A stretch of 37,375 nucleotides of DNA, taken from positions 1 through 37,375 of the forward strand of contig NZ_BCQR01000124.1 of NCBI RefSeq assembly GCF_001552175.1, read 5' to 3'. Numbering within the stretch: the first letter of the stretch is position 1; each line of letters starts with the position of its first letter. Shown here piece after piece: positions 1-6,691 of this stretch. The translations under genes and the position numbers were made by a program. The notes below the pieces were generated by a model. That model searched no databases and was not told the DNA's origin. It saw nothing but the letters and a program-made list of their open reading frames with translations. This DNA is from Actinomadura kijaniata NBRC 14229. Its GTDB lineage: Bacteria; Actinomycetota; Actinomycetes; Streptosporangiales; Streptosporangiaceae.

Positions 1-324
1 GGCGCGCCCGCCGACCGGGACGGGCGCCCGCCCACCGGTGACGCCCCCGCATGGCGGCCCGCGACGGGCCGTCCGGGCGTGGCGGGGGTCGCGCCCCGGC
101 GCCTGGACCTGGCGCAGATCTTCAACCTGGTCGAGCTGGGCGGCCTCGTCTGGTTCCCGCCCGCCTCGCTCGCGCGGCGCCACCCCCGTCCCGGCGTCGC
201 CTACCGGACCGTCACCGACCTGCCCCCGCTCACCCTCTCCCTGGCCTGGCCGCAGGAGTCCCGCTCCCCGGCCGTCGCCGCCTTCGTCCGCACCGCCCTC
301 GCCACGGCCGAGGCCCCGCGCTGA
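1..324 (+). CDS. LysR-family regulator, C-terminal fragment (5' truncated by window)
   Basis: The frame is open from base 1 to a TGA at 322-324, so only the last ~107 codons are present and the start lies outside the window. The end reads like the effector-binding tail of a LysR-type regulator: a short strand-helix region (DLAQIFNLVELGGLVWFPP), then a VTDLPPLTLSLAWP segment and a final SPAVAAFVRTALA helix, typical of actinobacterial LysR proteins. The DNA-binding domain is not visible, so the assignment rests on this tail alone. It runs convergent to the GlxA-type regulator, with 33 nt between the stops. Confidence 0.6.
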   Translation, partial: GAPADRDGRPPTGDAPAWRPATGRPGVAGVAPRRLDLAQIFNLVELGGLVWFPPASLARRHPRPGVAYRTVTDLPPLTLSLAWPQESRSPAVAAFVRTALATAEAPR

Positions 325-357
325 CCGGGTCCGGACCGGAAGGCGCCGGGCCGCGGG

Positions 358-1326
358 TCACGCGTTGACGGAGGAGTGGGTCGCCCGGTACCGCGAGGGC
401 GGGACGCCGTAGCGGGCGACGAACGCCTGCCGCAGCGTCTCGACCGTGCCGAAGCCGCAGCGGGACGCCACGGCCGCCAGGGGCAGGGTGGTGGAGACCA
501 GGAGGTGGGCGGCGGCCTCGGTGCGGGCCCGGCGCACGAACCGCGCGGGCGGCTGGCCGAGGTGCCGCAGGAACAGCCGGGTCAGGTGCCGCTCGCTGAC
601 GCCCGCGCGGGCCGCGAGCGTGGCGGTGGCCAGGTCGGCGTCCAGATGGCCGGTGACGTGGTCGACCGTCCGCCGGACCAGGTCGTTGTCCGGGGGCGGG
701 GTGTCGGTGAACATGCTGACCTGCGCCTGGTTGCCGGGGCGTTGCAGGTAGGTCACCAGGTTGCGGGCGACGCTGCGCGCCAGCGCGGCCCCCTCGTCCT
801 CCTCGACGAAGGCCAGGGTGAGGTCCAGGGCGCTGGTGACGCCGGCCGCCGTGCACAGCCCGCCGTCCCGGATGAAGATCGGGTCGGGGTCGAACACGAC
901 CTTGGGGTAGCGCGCGGCCAGGCTCGGCGCCCACCGCCAGTGGGTGGTGGCGCGCCGGCCGTCCAGCAGCCCCGCGGCGGCCAGGACGCTCGCCCCGGTG
1001 CACACCGAGGCGGTCCGGCGGCTCTCCCGGGACAGCCGCCGGACATGGCCGAGGATGAGGCGGTTGCCGGCCGCCGCCGCGTGCCCGGTGCCGCCCACGA
1101 CGACGAGCGTGTCGAGCGGCCCGGTGACCCGTTCGAGCGCCTCCTGGGCCAGCAGCGTCAGCCCGCTGCAACACCGGACGGGACGGCCTCCCGGGCTGGC
1201 CAGCCGCACGTCGTAGGCGGGCGATGCCCCGTGCAGGTTGGCGATCTCCAGGCTCGTGGTGATGCAGGCGATGTCGAGCAGCTCGGCCGCCTCGTATCCG
1301 ACGACGACCACACGCCGTTCCGTCAT
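358..1326 (-). CDS. GlxA-family regulator (DJ-1/PfpI-like domain plus AraC HTH)
   Basis: 322 aa. Residues ~5-170 form a class-I-amidotransferase/DJ-1-like sensor domain with the conserved cysteine of the VCTGASVLAAAGLL elbow at C109 and a following TTHW motif. Residues ~215-315 are an AraC/XylS DNA-binding domain with two helix-turn-helix units (about 230-252 and 282-303, the second containing CGFGTVETLRQAF). The family typically activates neighbouring catabolic or stress genes, but no obvious target is adjacent. The ATG at 1326 lies 6 nt after a TAGGGT -10 box, with TTGGGG 17 nt further upstream and no Shine-Dalgarno, so the mRNA is probably leaderless. The inducing signal is unknown. Confidence 0.9.
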   Translation of the reverse strand: MTERRVVVVGYEAAELLDIACITTSLEIANLHGASPAYDVRLASPGGRPVRCCSGLTLLAQEALERVTGPLDTLVVVGGTGHAAAAGNRLILGHVRRLSRESRRTASVCTGASVLAAAGLLDGRRATTHWRWAPSLAARYPKVVFDPDPIFIRDGGLCTAAGVTSALDLTLAFVEEDEGAALARSVARNLVTYLQRPGNQAQVSMFTDTPPPDNDLVRRTVDHVTGHLDADLATATLAARAGVSERHLTRLFLRHLGQPPARFVRRARTEAAAHLLVSTTLPLAAVASRCGFGTVETLRQAFVARYGVPPSRYRATHSSVNA

Positions 1327-1332
1327 GGCGCG

Positions 1333-1361
1333 ACCCTACGCCGCGAGGACACGATCCCCAA
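1333..1361 (-). promoter_or_regulatory. Promoter of the GlxA-type gene, probably leaderless
   Basis: On the minus strand TTGGGG (-35-like, 1356-1361) is followed after exactly 17 nt by TAGGGT (-10, 1333-1338). Six nt later comes the ATG at 1326. That spacing puts the transcription start at or next to the A of the start codon, and no ribosome-binding site precedes it. Confidence 0.5.
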
Positions 1362-1498
1362 GATTCCGGACCGGTCGCCGCCGGTTCCTTGGCCCCGGGC
1401 CGGGACGGCAGCACAGTGAGATCACGGTGCACGCGGTTCCGGATCAGGGGGAGGACATGCGACTCCGTACGCGCCCGGCAGGGGCGGCACAGGTTTCG

Positions 1499-1846
1499 TC
1501 ACACGGTGAGGAGGACGCTCGTTCCCGGAGCGGACAGGACCGGCACCCTGTCGCCCGGCCGCACGACGGCGAGGAGCCGCCCGCCGCAGCCCGAGCCCGC
1601 GTAGACGTGGGCGGTGGCCTGGACCCCGACCCCTCCGGGGAAGGTGTTGGCGACCGAGCGGAGCGCCAGCGGCGAGTCCACGCAGCCCGCGCCGGCGGGG
1701 AAGGACCTCATCACCCCGGTGAAGTGGGTTCCGCTCCACCCGCAGATCGAGTTCGCGGGACACGCCTGCGCCGCCGAGGCGGCCGGCCCCGTCCCGAGGA
1801 CGGCCGCCGAGGCCACCACGGCGACGGTGAGTACGGCTGCTTTCAC
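1499..1846 (-). CDS. Secreted peptidase-inhibitor family I36-like protein
   Basis: About 115 aa from a GTG at 1846. That start is preferred because GGAAGGGGAG lies just upstream with ~4 nt spacing and it gives a clean signal peptide (VKAAVLTVAVVASAAVLG, cleavage near ASA-AQA). An ATG ten codons upstream (1876) is possible but lacks a good ribosome-binding site. The mature ~85 aa has four or more cysteines and a CGWSGTHFTGVMRSF segment, resembling the beta/gamma-crystallin-like fold of the Streptomyces metalloprotease inhibitor SMPI/I36 family. The role is presumed extracellular; inhibitor activity is family-based and not evident from the sequence. It is divergent from the SARP gene. Confidence 0.7.
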   Translation of the reverse strand: MKAAVLTVAVVASAAVLGTGPAASAAQACPANSICGWSGTHFTGVMRSFPAGAGCVDSPLALRSVANTFPGGVGVQATAHVYAGSGCGGRLLAVVRPGDRVPVLSAPGTSVLLTV

Positions 1847-2060
1847 AACGCTCCCCTTCCAGGAGGACTTCGCCATCTCCGGACAGGTGCCAGTCAATCC
1901 GCCGACGGCTTCGGATCGGTGTCGGATCGCCTTCACCGCCGGGGCGCGGGGGTCATCCGGCCGTGCCGTCGCGCGGGGGCGCTCCTGCGTCCGGCGGCGT
2001 ACTCCTTTCACCGCCGCCTGACGGACGTCAGGGGCCGTGTCGGCCAGGGAGGGTGACCCC

Positions 2061-3002
2061 ATGAACGACGGAAGAGAACTCGCCGTTTCCCTGCTGGGGC
2101 CGCTGGAGGTGCGCCGGGGCCGGACCCCGGTCGGGCTCACCGCCGGTCGCCTGCGAACGCTGCTGGCCGCGCTGGCGCTGTCGGCGGGCGACACGGTCTC
2201 GGTGAAACGCCTGGCCCTGGCGCTGTGGGGGGAGGACTTCCCGGCCAACGCGCGGCGGGGCGTCCACACCTACGTCGCCCGGCTGCGCCGCGTGCTCGGC
2301 CCGGACGCGGTCCGCACGATGCCCGACGGCTACCGGCTGGACGCCGATCCCGACCGGATCGACGTGCTGCGGTTCCGCCGCCTGCTCGCCGAGGCGGGCC
2401 GGGCCCGGGGCACGGCCGCGGAACGGGCGGCGCTGGAGGAGGCGCTGGCGCTGTGGCGCGGTCCGCCGTTCGAAGGCGTCGACTCGGACTGGCTGGGCGC
2501 GTCCGAGTCGGCGTGCCTGCTGGAGTCGTATCTCGGCGCGGTCGAGCGGAGGATCGACCTGGACCTGGCCGAGGGACGCCACGGCGAGCCGGTCGCGGAG
2601 CTGATGGAGCTCACCGCGCGCCATCCGCTGCGCGAGTCGCTGTGGGGACGCCTGCTGGTCGCGCTCGGTCGCTGCGGACGGCAGGCCGAGGCGCTGGCCC
2701 ACTACGAACGGCTCAGACGCCATCTGGTCGAGGAGCTGGGCACCGAGCCCTCGGCCGAGCTGCGCCACATCTACGACTCCCTGCTTCACCTGGGGACGCC
2801 ATCGGACCACCGGGTGCCCGCGGTGCCCGAACGGGCGCGGCGGAGGATGGCCGTGTTCGCGGGGCATGTCGTCGATCTGGCGCAGGCGGACGGGCTCGCC
2901 GCTGCGGACGTGGGGGAGCGGTTCGCGGGAGTGTGCGTCGTTCCGGACGCGGCCGACGGGAACAGGCCCTTCCTGGCGGTTTTCTGGAAACACCGGCAGT
3001 GA
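2061..3002 (+). CDS. SARP/AfsR-type transcriptional regulator (wHTH plus BTAD)
   Basis: 313 aa. The ATG at 2061 is chosen over a GTG at 2037 because GGGAGGGTG lies upstream. Residues ~5-95 are an OmpR-like winged helix (LLGPLEVRRG, the TAGRLRTLLAALAL helix, VHTYVARLRRVLG, DGYRLD). Residues ~100-245 are the bacterial transcriptional activation domain (DVLRFRRLLAEA, HPLRESLWGRLLVALGRCGRQAEAL, LGTEPSAELRHIY). It is a short, stand-alone SARP without the NB-ARC/TPR parts of AfsR, plus a ~65-residue C-terminal extension of unknown role. SARPs usually activate secondary-metabolite genes. The next gene, 135 nt downstream on the same strand, is a natural-product-type glycosyltransferase and is the obvious candidate target. 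Confidence 0.9.
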   Translation: MNDGRELAVSLLGPLEVRRGRTPVGLTAGRLRTLLAALALSAGDTVSVKRLALALWGEDFPANARRGVHTYVARLRRVLGPDAVRTMPDGYRLDADPDRIDVLRFRRLLAEAGRARGTAAERAALEEALALWRGPPFEGVDSDWLGASESACLLESYLGAVERRIDLDLAEGRHGEPVAELMELTARHPLRESLWGRLLVALGRCGRQAEALAHYERLRRHLVEELGTEPSAELRHIYDSLLHLGTPSDHRVPAVPERARRRMAVFAGHVVDLAQADGLAAADVGERFAGVCVVPDAADGNRPFLAVFWKHRQ

Positions 3003-3137
3003 GGCCGCGCGGATTCGGGAAAAGGAAACCTCCCGCCATTTTCAATATATAGCAGAGAGGGGGACTTGTAGCAACCACCGGTTCATGATGCACAATTGCT
3101 CGCCGTGGCAATAACCAGCGAAAACAGGGGGCATGAA
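3003..3137 (+). promoter_or_regulatory. AT-rich leader between SARP and glycosyltransferase genes
   Basis: This 135-nt spacer contains TTTTCAATATATAG (about 3039-3052) and CACAATTG (about 3091-3098), strikingly AT-rich for this window. It most likely holds the glycosyltransferase promoter. The -35/-10 pair cannot be fixed with confidence. SARP sites are usually direct heptamer repeats just upstream of -10, and I could not identify them clearly. Confidence 0.35.
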
Positions 3138-4376
3138 ATGCGTGTGGTGCTGTCGACGTACGGGTCGCGCGGAGACGTCGAGCCGATGGTGGCGTTCGCC
3201 GTGCGGTTGCGGGAACGCGGCGCGCACGTGCGGGTGTGCGCGCCGCCGGACGAGGACTTCGCGCGGCGGCTGGAGGCGCTCGGGGTGCCGCTGATGCCGT
3301 TCGGGCCGTCGGCGCGCGCGCTGACCACCGGGGCGCCGCCGCCGGCCGGGGCGGCCACGCCGTCCGCGGGGGAGATGGTCGCCCGGCGTTCGGTCGAGCT
3401 GGCCGACGGCCAGCGCGAGGTGCTCCGCGAGGTGGCCGAGGGGTGTGACGCGCTGGTGGCGACCGGCGTGCCGGCGGTGGTGGGCGGGGCCCGGTCGGTG
3501 GCCGAGAAACTGGGCGTTCCCTGGATCCACGTGACCTTCCAGCAGCTCACGCTGCCGTCGCCGTACCGCGCGCCGCTGGCCTACCCGGGGCAGTCGTACC
3601 CGCCGGAGGTGACCGACGTCCCGGCGCTGTGGAAGCTGCACGACCGGCACATGAACGCGCTGTTCGGCGAGGCGGTCAACACCAACCGGGCCGCGCTCGG
3701 CCTGCCGCCGGTGGACGACGTCGCCTCCTTCCTGTTCGGCGCGCGCAACTGGCTGGCCAGCGACCCGGTCCTGGACCCGTGGCGGGAGCCGTCGGACCTG
3801 GACGTCGTGCAGACCGGCGCGTGGTTCCTGCCGGACGACCGCCCGCTGCCGGACGACCTGCGGGCGTTCCTGGACGCGGGGGAGCCGCCGGTGTACGTGG
3901 GGTTCGGCAGCATGCCGATGAAGGCCGCGACGGACCTGTCCCGCGCGGTCGTCGAGGCGGTCCGCGCGCACGGCCGCCGCGCGGTGGTCATGCGCGGCTG
4001 GGCCGACCTGTCGGCGGTCGACGAGCGGGACGACTTCCTCGTCGTCGGCGAGGTCAACCACCAGGCGCTGTTCCCCCGGGTGGCCGCGGTCGTCCACCAC
4101 GGCGGCGCGGGCACCACCACGACGGCCGCCCGCGCCGGCGCGCCGCAGGTGGTCGTCCCGCAGGGGGCGGACCAGCCCTACTGGGCGGGCCGCGTCGCCG
4201 AGCTGGGCATCGGTACGGTCCACGACGGCCCGGCCCCGACCGCCGGGTCGCTGGCGTCCGCGCTGAAGACGGCGCTGGCCCCCGAGGCCGCCGAGCGGGC
4301 GGCCGCGGTGGCGGAGAAGGCCCGCACCGACGGCGCGTCCCTGGCCGCGGAACTGCTGATGGAGCAGCTCGGCTGA
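3138..4376 (+). CDS. Glycopeptide-type GT1 glycosyltransferase (GT-B fold)
   Basis: 412 aa. The ATG at 3138 follows AGGGGG by ~6 nt. The N-terminal acceptor domain opens with MRVVLSTYGSRGDVEPMVAF, the usual start of UDP/dTDP-sugar natural-product glycosyltransferases. The C-terminal domain has VYVGFGSMP, a GEVNHQALFPRVAAVVHHGG stretch and HHGGAGTTTTAARAGAPQ near residue 320, followed by QGADQPYWAGRVAELG, the nucleotide-sugar site. The VQTGAWFLPDDRPLP linker and whole-protein layout closely recall the Gtf enzymes of vancomycin-type glycopeptides. No glycopeptide NRPS or deoxysugar genes lie in the window, so acceptor and sugar are unknown. Probably under the upstream SARP. Confidence 0.9.
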   Translation: MRVVLSTYGSRGDVEPMVAFAVRLRERGAHVRVCAPPDEDFARRLEALGVPLMPFGPSARALTTGAPPPAGAATPSAGEMVARRSVELADGQREVLREVAEGCDALVATGVPAVVGGARSVAEKLGVPWIHVTFQQLTLPSPYRAPLAYPGQSYPPEVTDVPALWKLHDRHMNALFGEAVNTNRAALGLPPVDDVASFLFGARNWLASDPVLDPWREPSDLDVVQTGAWFLPDDRPLPDDLRAFLDAGEPPVYVGFGSMPMKAATDLSRAVVEAVRAHGRRAVVMRGWADLSAVDERDDFLVVGEVNHQALFPRVAAVVHHGGAGTTTTAARAGAPQVVVPQGADQPYWAGRVAELGIGTVHDGPAPTAGSLASALKTALAPEAAERAAAVAEKARTDGASLAAELLMEQLG

Positions 4377-4528
4377 GGGCGCGCGCCGCGGCGGCCGGAG
4401 AACGCGAAGCGGCCGGATGGCTCCCCGTCCGGGGCTGGCGCATCCGGACATCCGAGGCGCAGCATGGGGTGAAGCACAGGTTCTACCAGGTCACCGGTGA
4501 TCTCGCCGGGGCCGACGGGGGGAAGGCA

Positions 4529-4777
4529 ATGACCAAGTTCATGGATGTCCACCGGGGCATGAACGGAATCAGCGCCGAGCAGCTCAGCCAGGCGCACCAG
4601 GCGGACCTCGCGATCCAGTCGGAGGAGGGCGTCGTCTTCGAGCACGCCTGGGCCGACCCCGACGAGGGCGTCATCTACTGCCTGTCGGACGCGCCGTCCG
4701 CGGAGGCGGTCATGCGGATCCACCAGCGCGCCGGCCATCCCGCGGACGAGATCCACGCCGTACCGCTGGAGGTCTGA
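4529..4777 (+). CDS. DUF4242 / SCO4226-family small nickel-binding-like protein
   Basis: 82 aa from the ATG at 4529, preceded by a strong purine tract (GGGGGGAAGG) at 4517-4526. The sequence starts MTKFMDVHRGM and contains AHQADLAIQ, GVVFEHAWADP and AVMRIHQRAGHPADEIHAVPLEV, matching the DUF4242 family. Its Streptomyces coelicolor member SCO4226 was described as a nickel-binding ferredoxin-like protein. The histidines at VHRG, AHQ, EHAW, RIHQ and EIHAV are candidate ligands. It stands alone, 152 nt after the glycosyltransferase. The biological role of the family is not settled. Confidence 0.8.
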   Translation: MTKFMDVHRGMNGISAEQLSQAHQADLAIQSEEGVVFEHAWADPDEGVIYCLSDAPSAEAVMRIHQRAGHPADEIHAVPLEV

Positions 4778-4917
4778 CCGGCCGGGAGGCGTTCGACCGG
4801 CACCACGGGCGCGAGGCCCCGGCCTGCCCGCCGCCGTTCCACGACGCGGCGTCCAGCGGCGGGACGGCCCGGCGGGGACCTCCACCCACCGGGCCGTTCG
4901 CGCATGCGACGGGACGA

Positions 4918-4947
4918 CGCCGCGAGCCGGATGACCGGCTCGCGGCG
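4918..4947 (-). terminator. Perfect 13-bp hairpin, terminator of the His-tailed peptide gene
   Basis: Arms 4918-4930 and 4935-4947 are perfectly complementary (13 bp, CGCCGCGAGCCGG and its complement) around a 4-nt ATGA loop. The hairpin sits 10 nt past the stop of the minus-strand gene ending at 4958. There is no U-tract, as is common for GC-rich actinobacterial terminators. Confidence 0.65.
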
Positions 4948-4957
4948 CCGCCGGCGT

Positions 4958-5233
4958 CTAGTGCTTGTCGTGGTCCTTGTGGTCCTTGTGGTCCTTGTAG
5001 TGCTTGTGGTCCTTGTAGACCGGCTCGCCGTTGAAGTAGCCGCCGTAGCAGACGAAGTCGTCACCGATCGGGATCACCGTGCCGCCGGCCTTCTCGCACT
5101 TCCAGGCGGGAATCGGGCCGGGATCGGCGCTGGCGGTCCCCGCGTAGCCCAGCGCGGCCGCGGCGGCGGCACCGGCGATCGCCAGGGCGGCGACCCGCGA
5201 CGTGCCCGACAGGGTGCGTGCGGTGAAGTTCAT
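4958..5233 (-). CDS. Small secreted peptide with His/Lys/Asp repeat tail
   Basis: 91 aa. The ATG at 5233 is preceded by GAAAGGAAAG, a good ribosome-binding site. Residues 1-~36 are a signal peptide (TSRVAALAIAGAAAAAALGYAGTASA-DPG). The mature part has two cysteines (AWKCEKAGG and FVCYGGYFNG), which could form one disulfide, and ends in KDHKHYKDHKDHKDHDKH, four imperfect repeats of KDH(K/Y). Such a tail could bind Zn, Ni or Cu outside the cell; that is inference. The repeat is also visible in DNA as a GTCCTTGTG periodicity at 4963-5010, so tail length may vary between strains. I do not recognise a named family. Confidence 0.75.
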   Translation of the reverse strand: MNFTARTLSGTSRVAALAIAGAAAAAALGYAGTASADPGPIPAWKCEKAGGTVIPIGDDFVCYGGYFNGEPVYKDHKHYKDHKDHKDHDKH

Positions 5234-5390
5234 GATCTTTCCTTTCTCATGATCTTTCTTGTCATGTCACAGACATCCCTGACATAACCCTGAGTGAGTA
5301 CTCTGTAACTCACGGCAATCAAAGAGATGGAAGATCGCTACGGCCGTCCCGTCCCCCGGGAGGCGGGAGGGGTGGTCCTAGGATCGGCTC
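5234..5390. promoter_or_regulatory. Divergent regulatory spacer with inverted repeat GTGAGT-N8-ACTCAC
   Basis: The spacer between the His-tailed peptide gene and the 120-aa gene is AT-richer than its surroundings. It has an inverted repeat GTGAGT (5294-5299) and ACTCAC (5308-5313), and TGTCA...TGACA further toward the peptide gene. These are possible operator or promoter elements for the minus-strand gene. At the other end TAGGAT (5379-5384) lies 6 nt before the ATG at 5391, the -10-to-start spacing of a leaderless gene. Confidence 0.35.
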
Positions 5391-5753
5391 ATGTCGTACG
5401 AGATGGAGACGTACCGGCCGTACGCGGCGCCCCGGAGCATCACGGTCGACGAGCTGCCCGGCCTGTACGTTCCCGACCACGAGCCGGTGTTCTCGTACGG
5501 CTGCGACGACGAGGACGGCGCGATGATCGTTTCGTTGCACGACGGGTTCAGCACCGTCTCGCTGCTGCACGACCGCACGTGGTACTGGCTGGAGGAGTCA
5601 CCGGACTCGGATCCCGTCGAGATCCTGCTGTGCGGGCAGGAGGCGTGGGTCCCGGCCGGTGTCATGGTGCGGCGCGAGACGGGGCTGGCCGCGCTGCTCC
5701 TGACCCCCGACGTCCCGCGGCTCCTGACCGAGTTCGCGTGGCGGGGGCAGTAG
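5391..5753 (+). CDS. Hypothetical acidic protein, weakly Imm1-like
   Basis: 120 aa with no signal peptide or membrane segment. Visible features are an acidic region around FSYGCDDEDGAMIVSL, a DRTWYWLEESPDSDPVEILLCG stretch and a C-terminal LLTEFAWRGQ. The Trp/Tyr-rich strand followed by a final W recalls the Imm1 immunity-protein fold, but no toxin gene is adjacent and the resemblance is by eye only. The ATG is 6 nt after TAGGAT and lacks a Shine-Dalgarno, suggesting leaderless expression. Function unknown. It lies 182 nt before the ABC transporter genes, on the same strand. Confidence 0.6.
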   Translation: MSYEMETYRPYAAPRSITVDELPGLYVPDHEPVFSYGCDDEDGAMIVSLHDGFSTVSLLHDRTWYWLEESPDSDPVEILLCGQEAWVPAGVMVRRETGLAALLLTPDVPRLLTEFAWRGQ

Positions 5754-5935
5754 GCCCGTACCGCCACCCGAAGGCCCGCCGCCATCGGCCGATCGGTGGA
5801 TGCCGGTTCCAGCGTGATGGTCGATGCCCGGCGCGGTCGCGCCGCGGGATCCTCAAGCATGGCGGCCAACGCCCGCAGCGCCTCCCCCGACCCCACCCGC
5901 GGGGAGCGGACCCCTCTCGCCACCTGGAGAACGCC

Positions 5936-6691
5936 GTGACCCCGGCCCTGCGCCTCAGCGGCCTGACCAAGCGATTCGGCGACACCCTCGCCGTCGACGC
6001 CCTCGACCTCGACGTCCCCCAAGGCTCCTTCTTCGGTCTCGTCGGCCAGAACGGCGCCGGGAAGACGACCACCCTGTCCATGGCCGTCGGCCTGCTGCGG
6101 CCCGACGGCGGCAGCGCCACGATCTTCGGCGAGGACGTCTGGTCGGCTCCCGGGCGCGCCAAGGCCCTGGTCGGGGTGCTGCCCGACGGGCTGGCCCTGC
6201 CCGAGCGGCTGACCGGGCGCGAGGTGCTCACCTACCTGGGCCTGCTGCGCGGGCTGGACCGGGACGTCGTGGCGCGGCGCGCCGCCGAGCTGCTGGCCCT
6301 CCTGGAACTGGACCGGGCCGACCGCACACTGGTCATCGAGTACTCGACCGGCATGCGCAAGAAGATCGGGCTGGCCACCGCGCTGCTGCACGCGCCGCGC
6401 CTGCTGGTGCTGGACGAGCCGTTCGAGGCGGTGGACCCCGTGTCGGCCGCCACGATCAAGACGATCCTGCGCGGCTTCGTCGCCGGCGGCGGTTCGATCG
6501 TGCTGTCCAGCCATGTGATGGCCCTGGTCGAGCAGTTGTGCGACCACGTGGCGGTGATCGACGAGGGCAGGGTGGCCGCGGCCGGCACGCTGGACGAGGT
6601 CCGCGGCGGGCGTTCGCTGGAGGACACCTTCGTCGAGCTGGTCGGCGGCCGGGACGGCGGCGTCAGGGAGCTGTCGTGGCTGTCGCGCTGA
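5936..6691 (+). CDS. ABC transporter ATP-binding subunit
   Basis: 251 aa from a GTG at 5936, with GGAG ~6 nt upstream. All nucleotide-binding motifs are present: Walker A GQNGAGKTT (37-45), the variant signature YSTGMRKK (from 136), Walker B LLVLDEP (156-162) and the H-loop SSHV (H193). The YSxGM signature and the C-terminal RSLEDTFVELVGG are typical of ABC-2 drug or lipid exporters rather than importers. The next gene, which encodes the membrane subunit, overlaps its 3' end by 16 nt, so the two are almost certainly translationally coupled. Substrate unknown. Confidence 0.9.
   Translation: MTPALRLSGLTKRFGDTLAVDALDLDVPQGSFFGLVGQNGAGKTTTLSMAVGLLRPDGGSATIFGEDVWSAPGRAKALVGVLPDGLALPERLTGREVLTYLGLLRGLDRDVVARRAAELLALLELDRADRTLVIEYSTGMRKKIGLATALLHAPRLLVLDEPFEAVDPVSAATIKTILRGFVAGGGSIVLSSHVMALVEQLCDHVAVIDEGRVAAAGTLDEVRGGRSLEDTFVELVGGRDGGVRELSWLSR

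Noticed and set aside
3138..4376. Part of a glycopeptide antibiotic cluster
   Set aside because: No NRPS, P450, halogenase or sugar genes are present within 37 kb.
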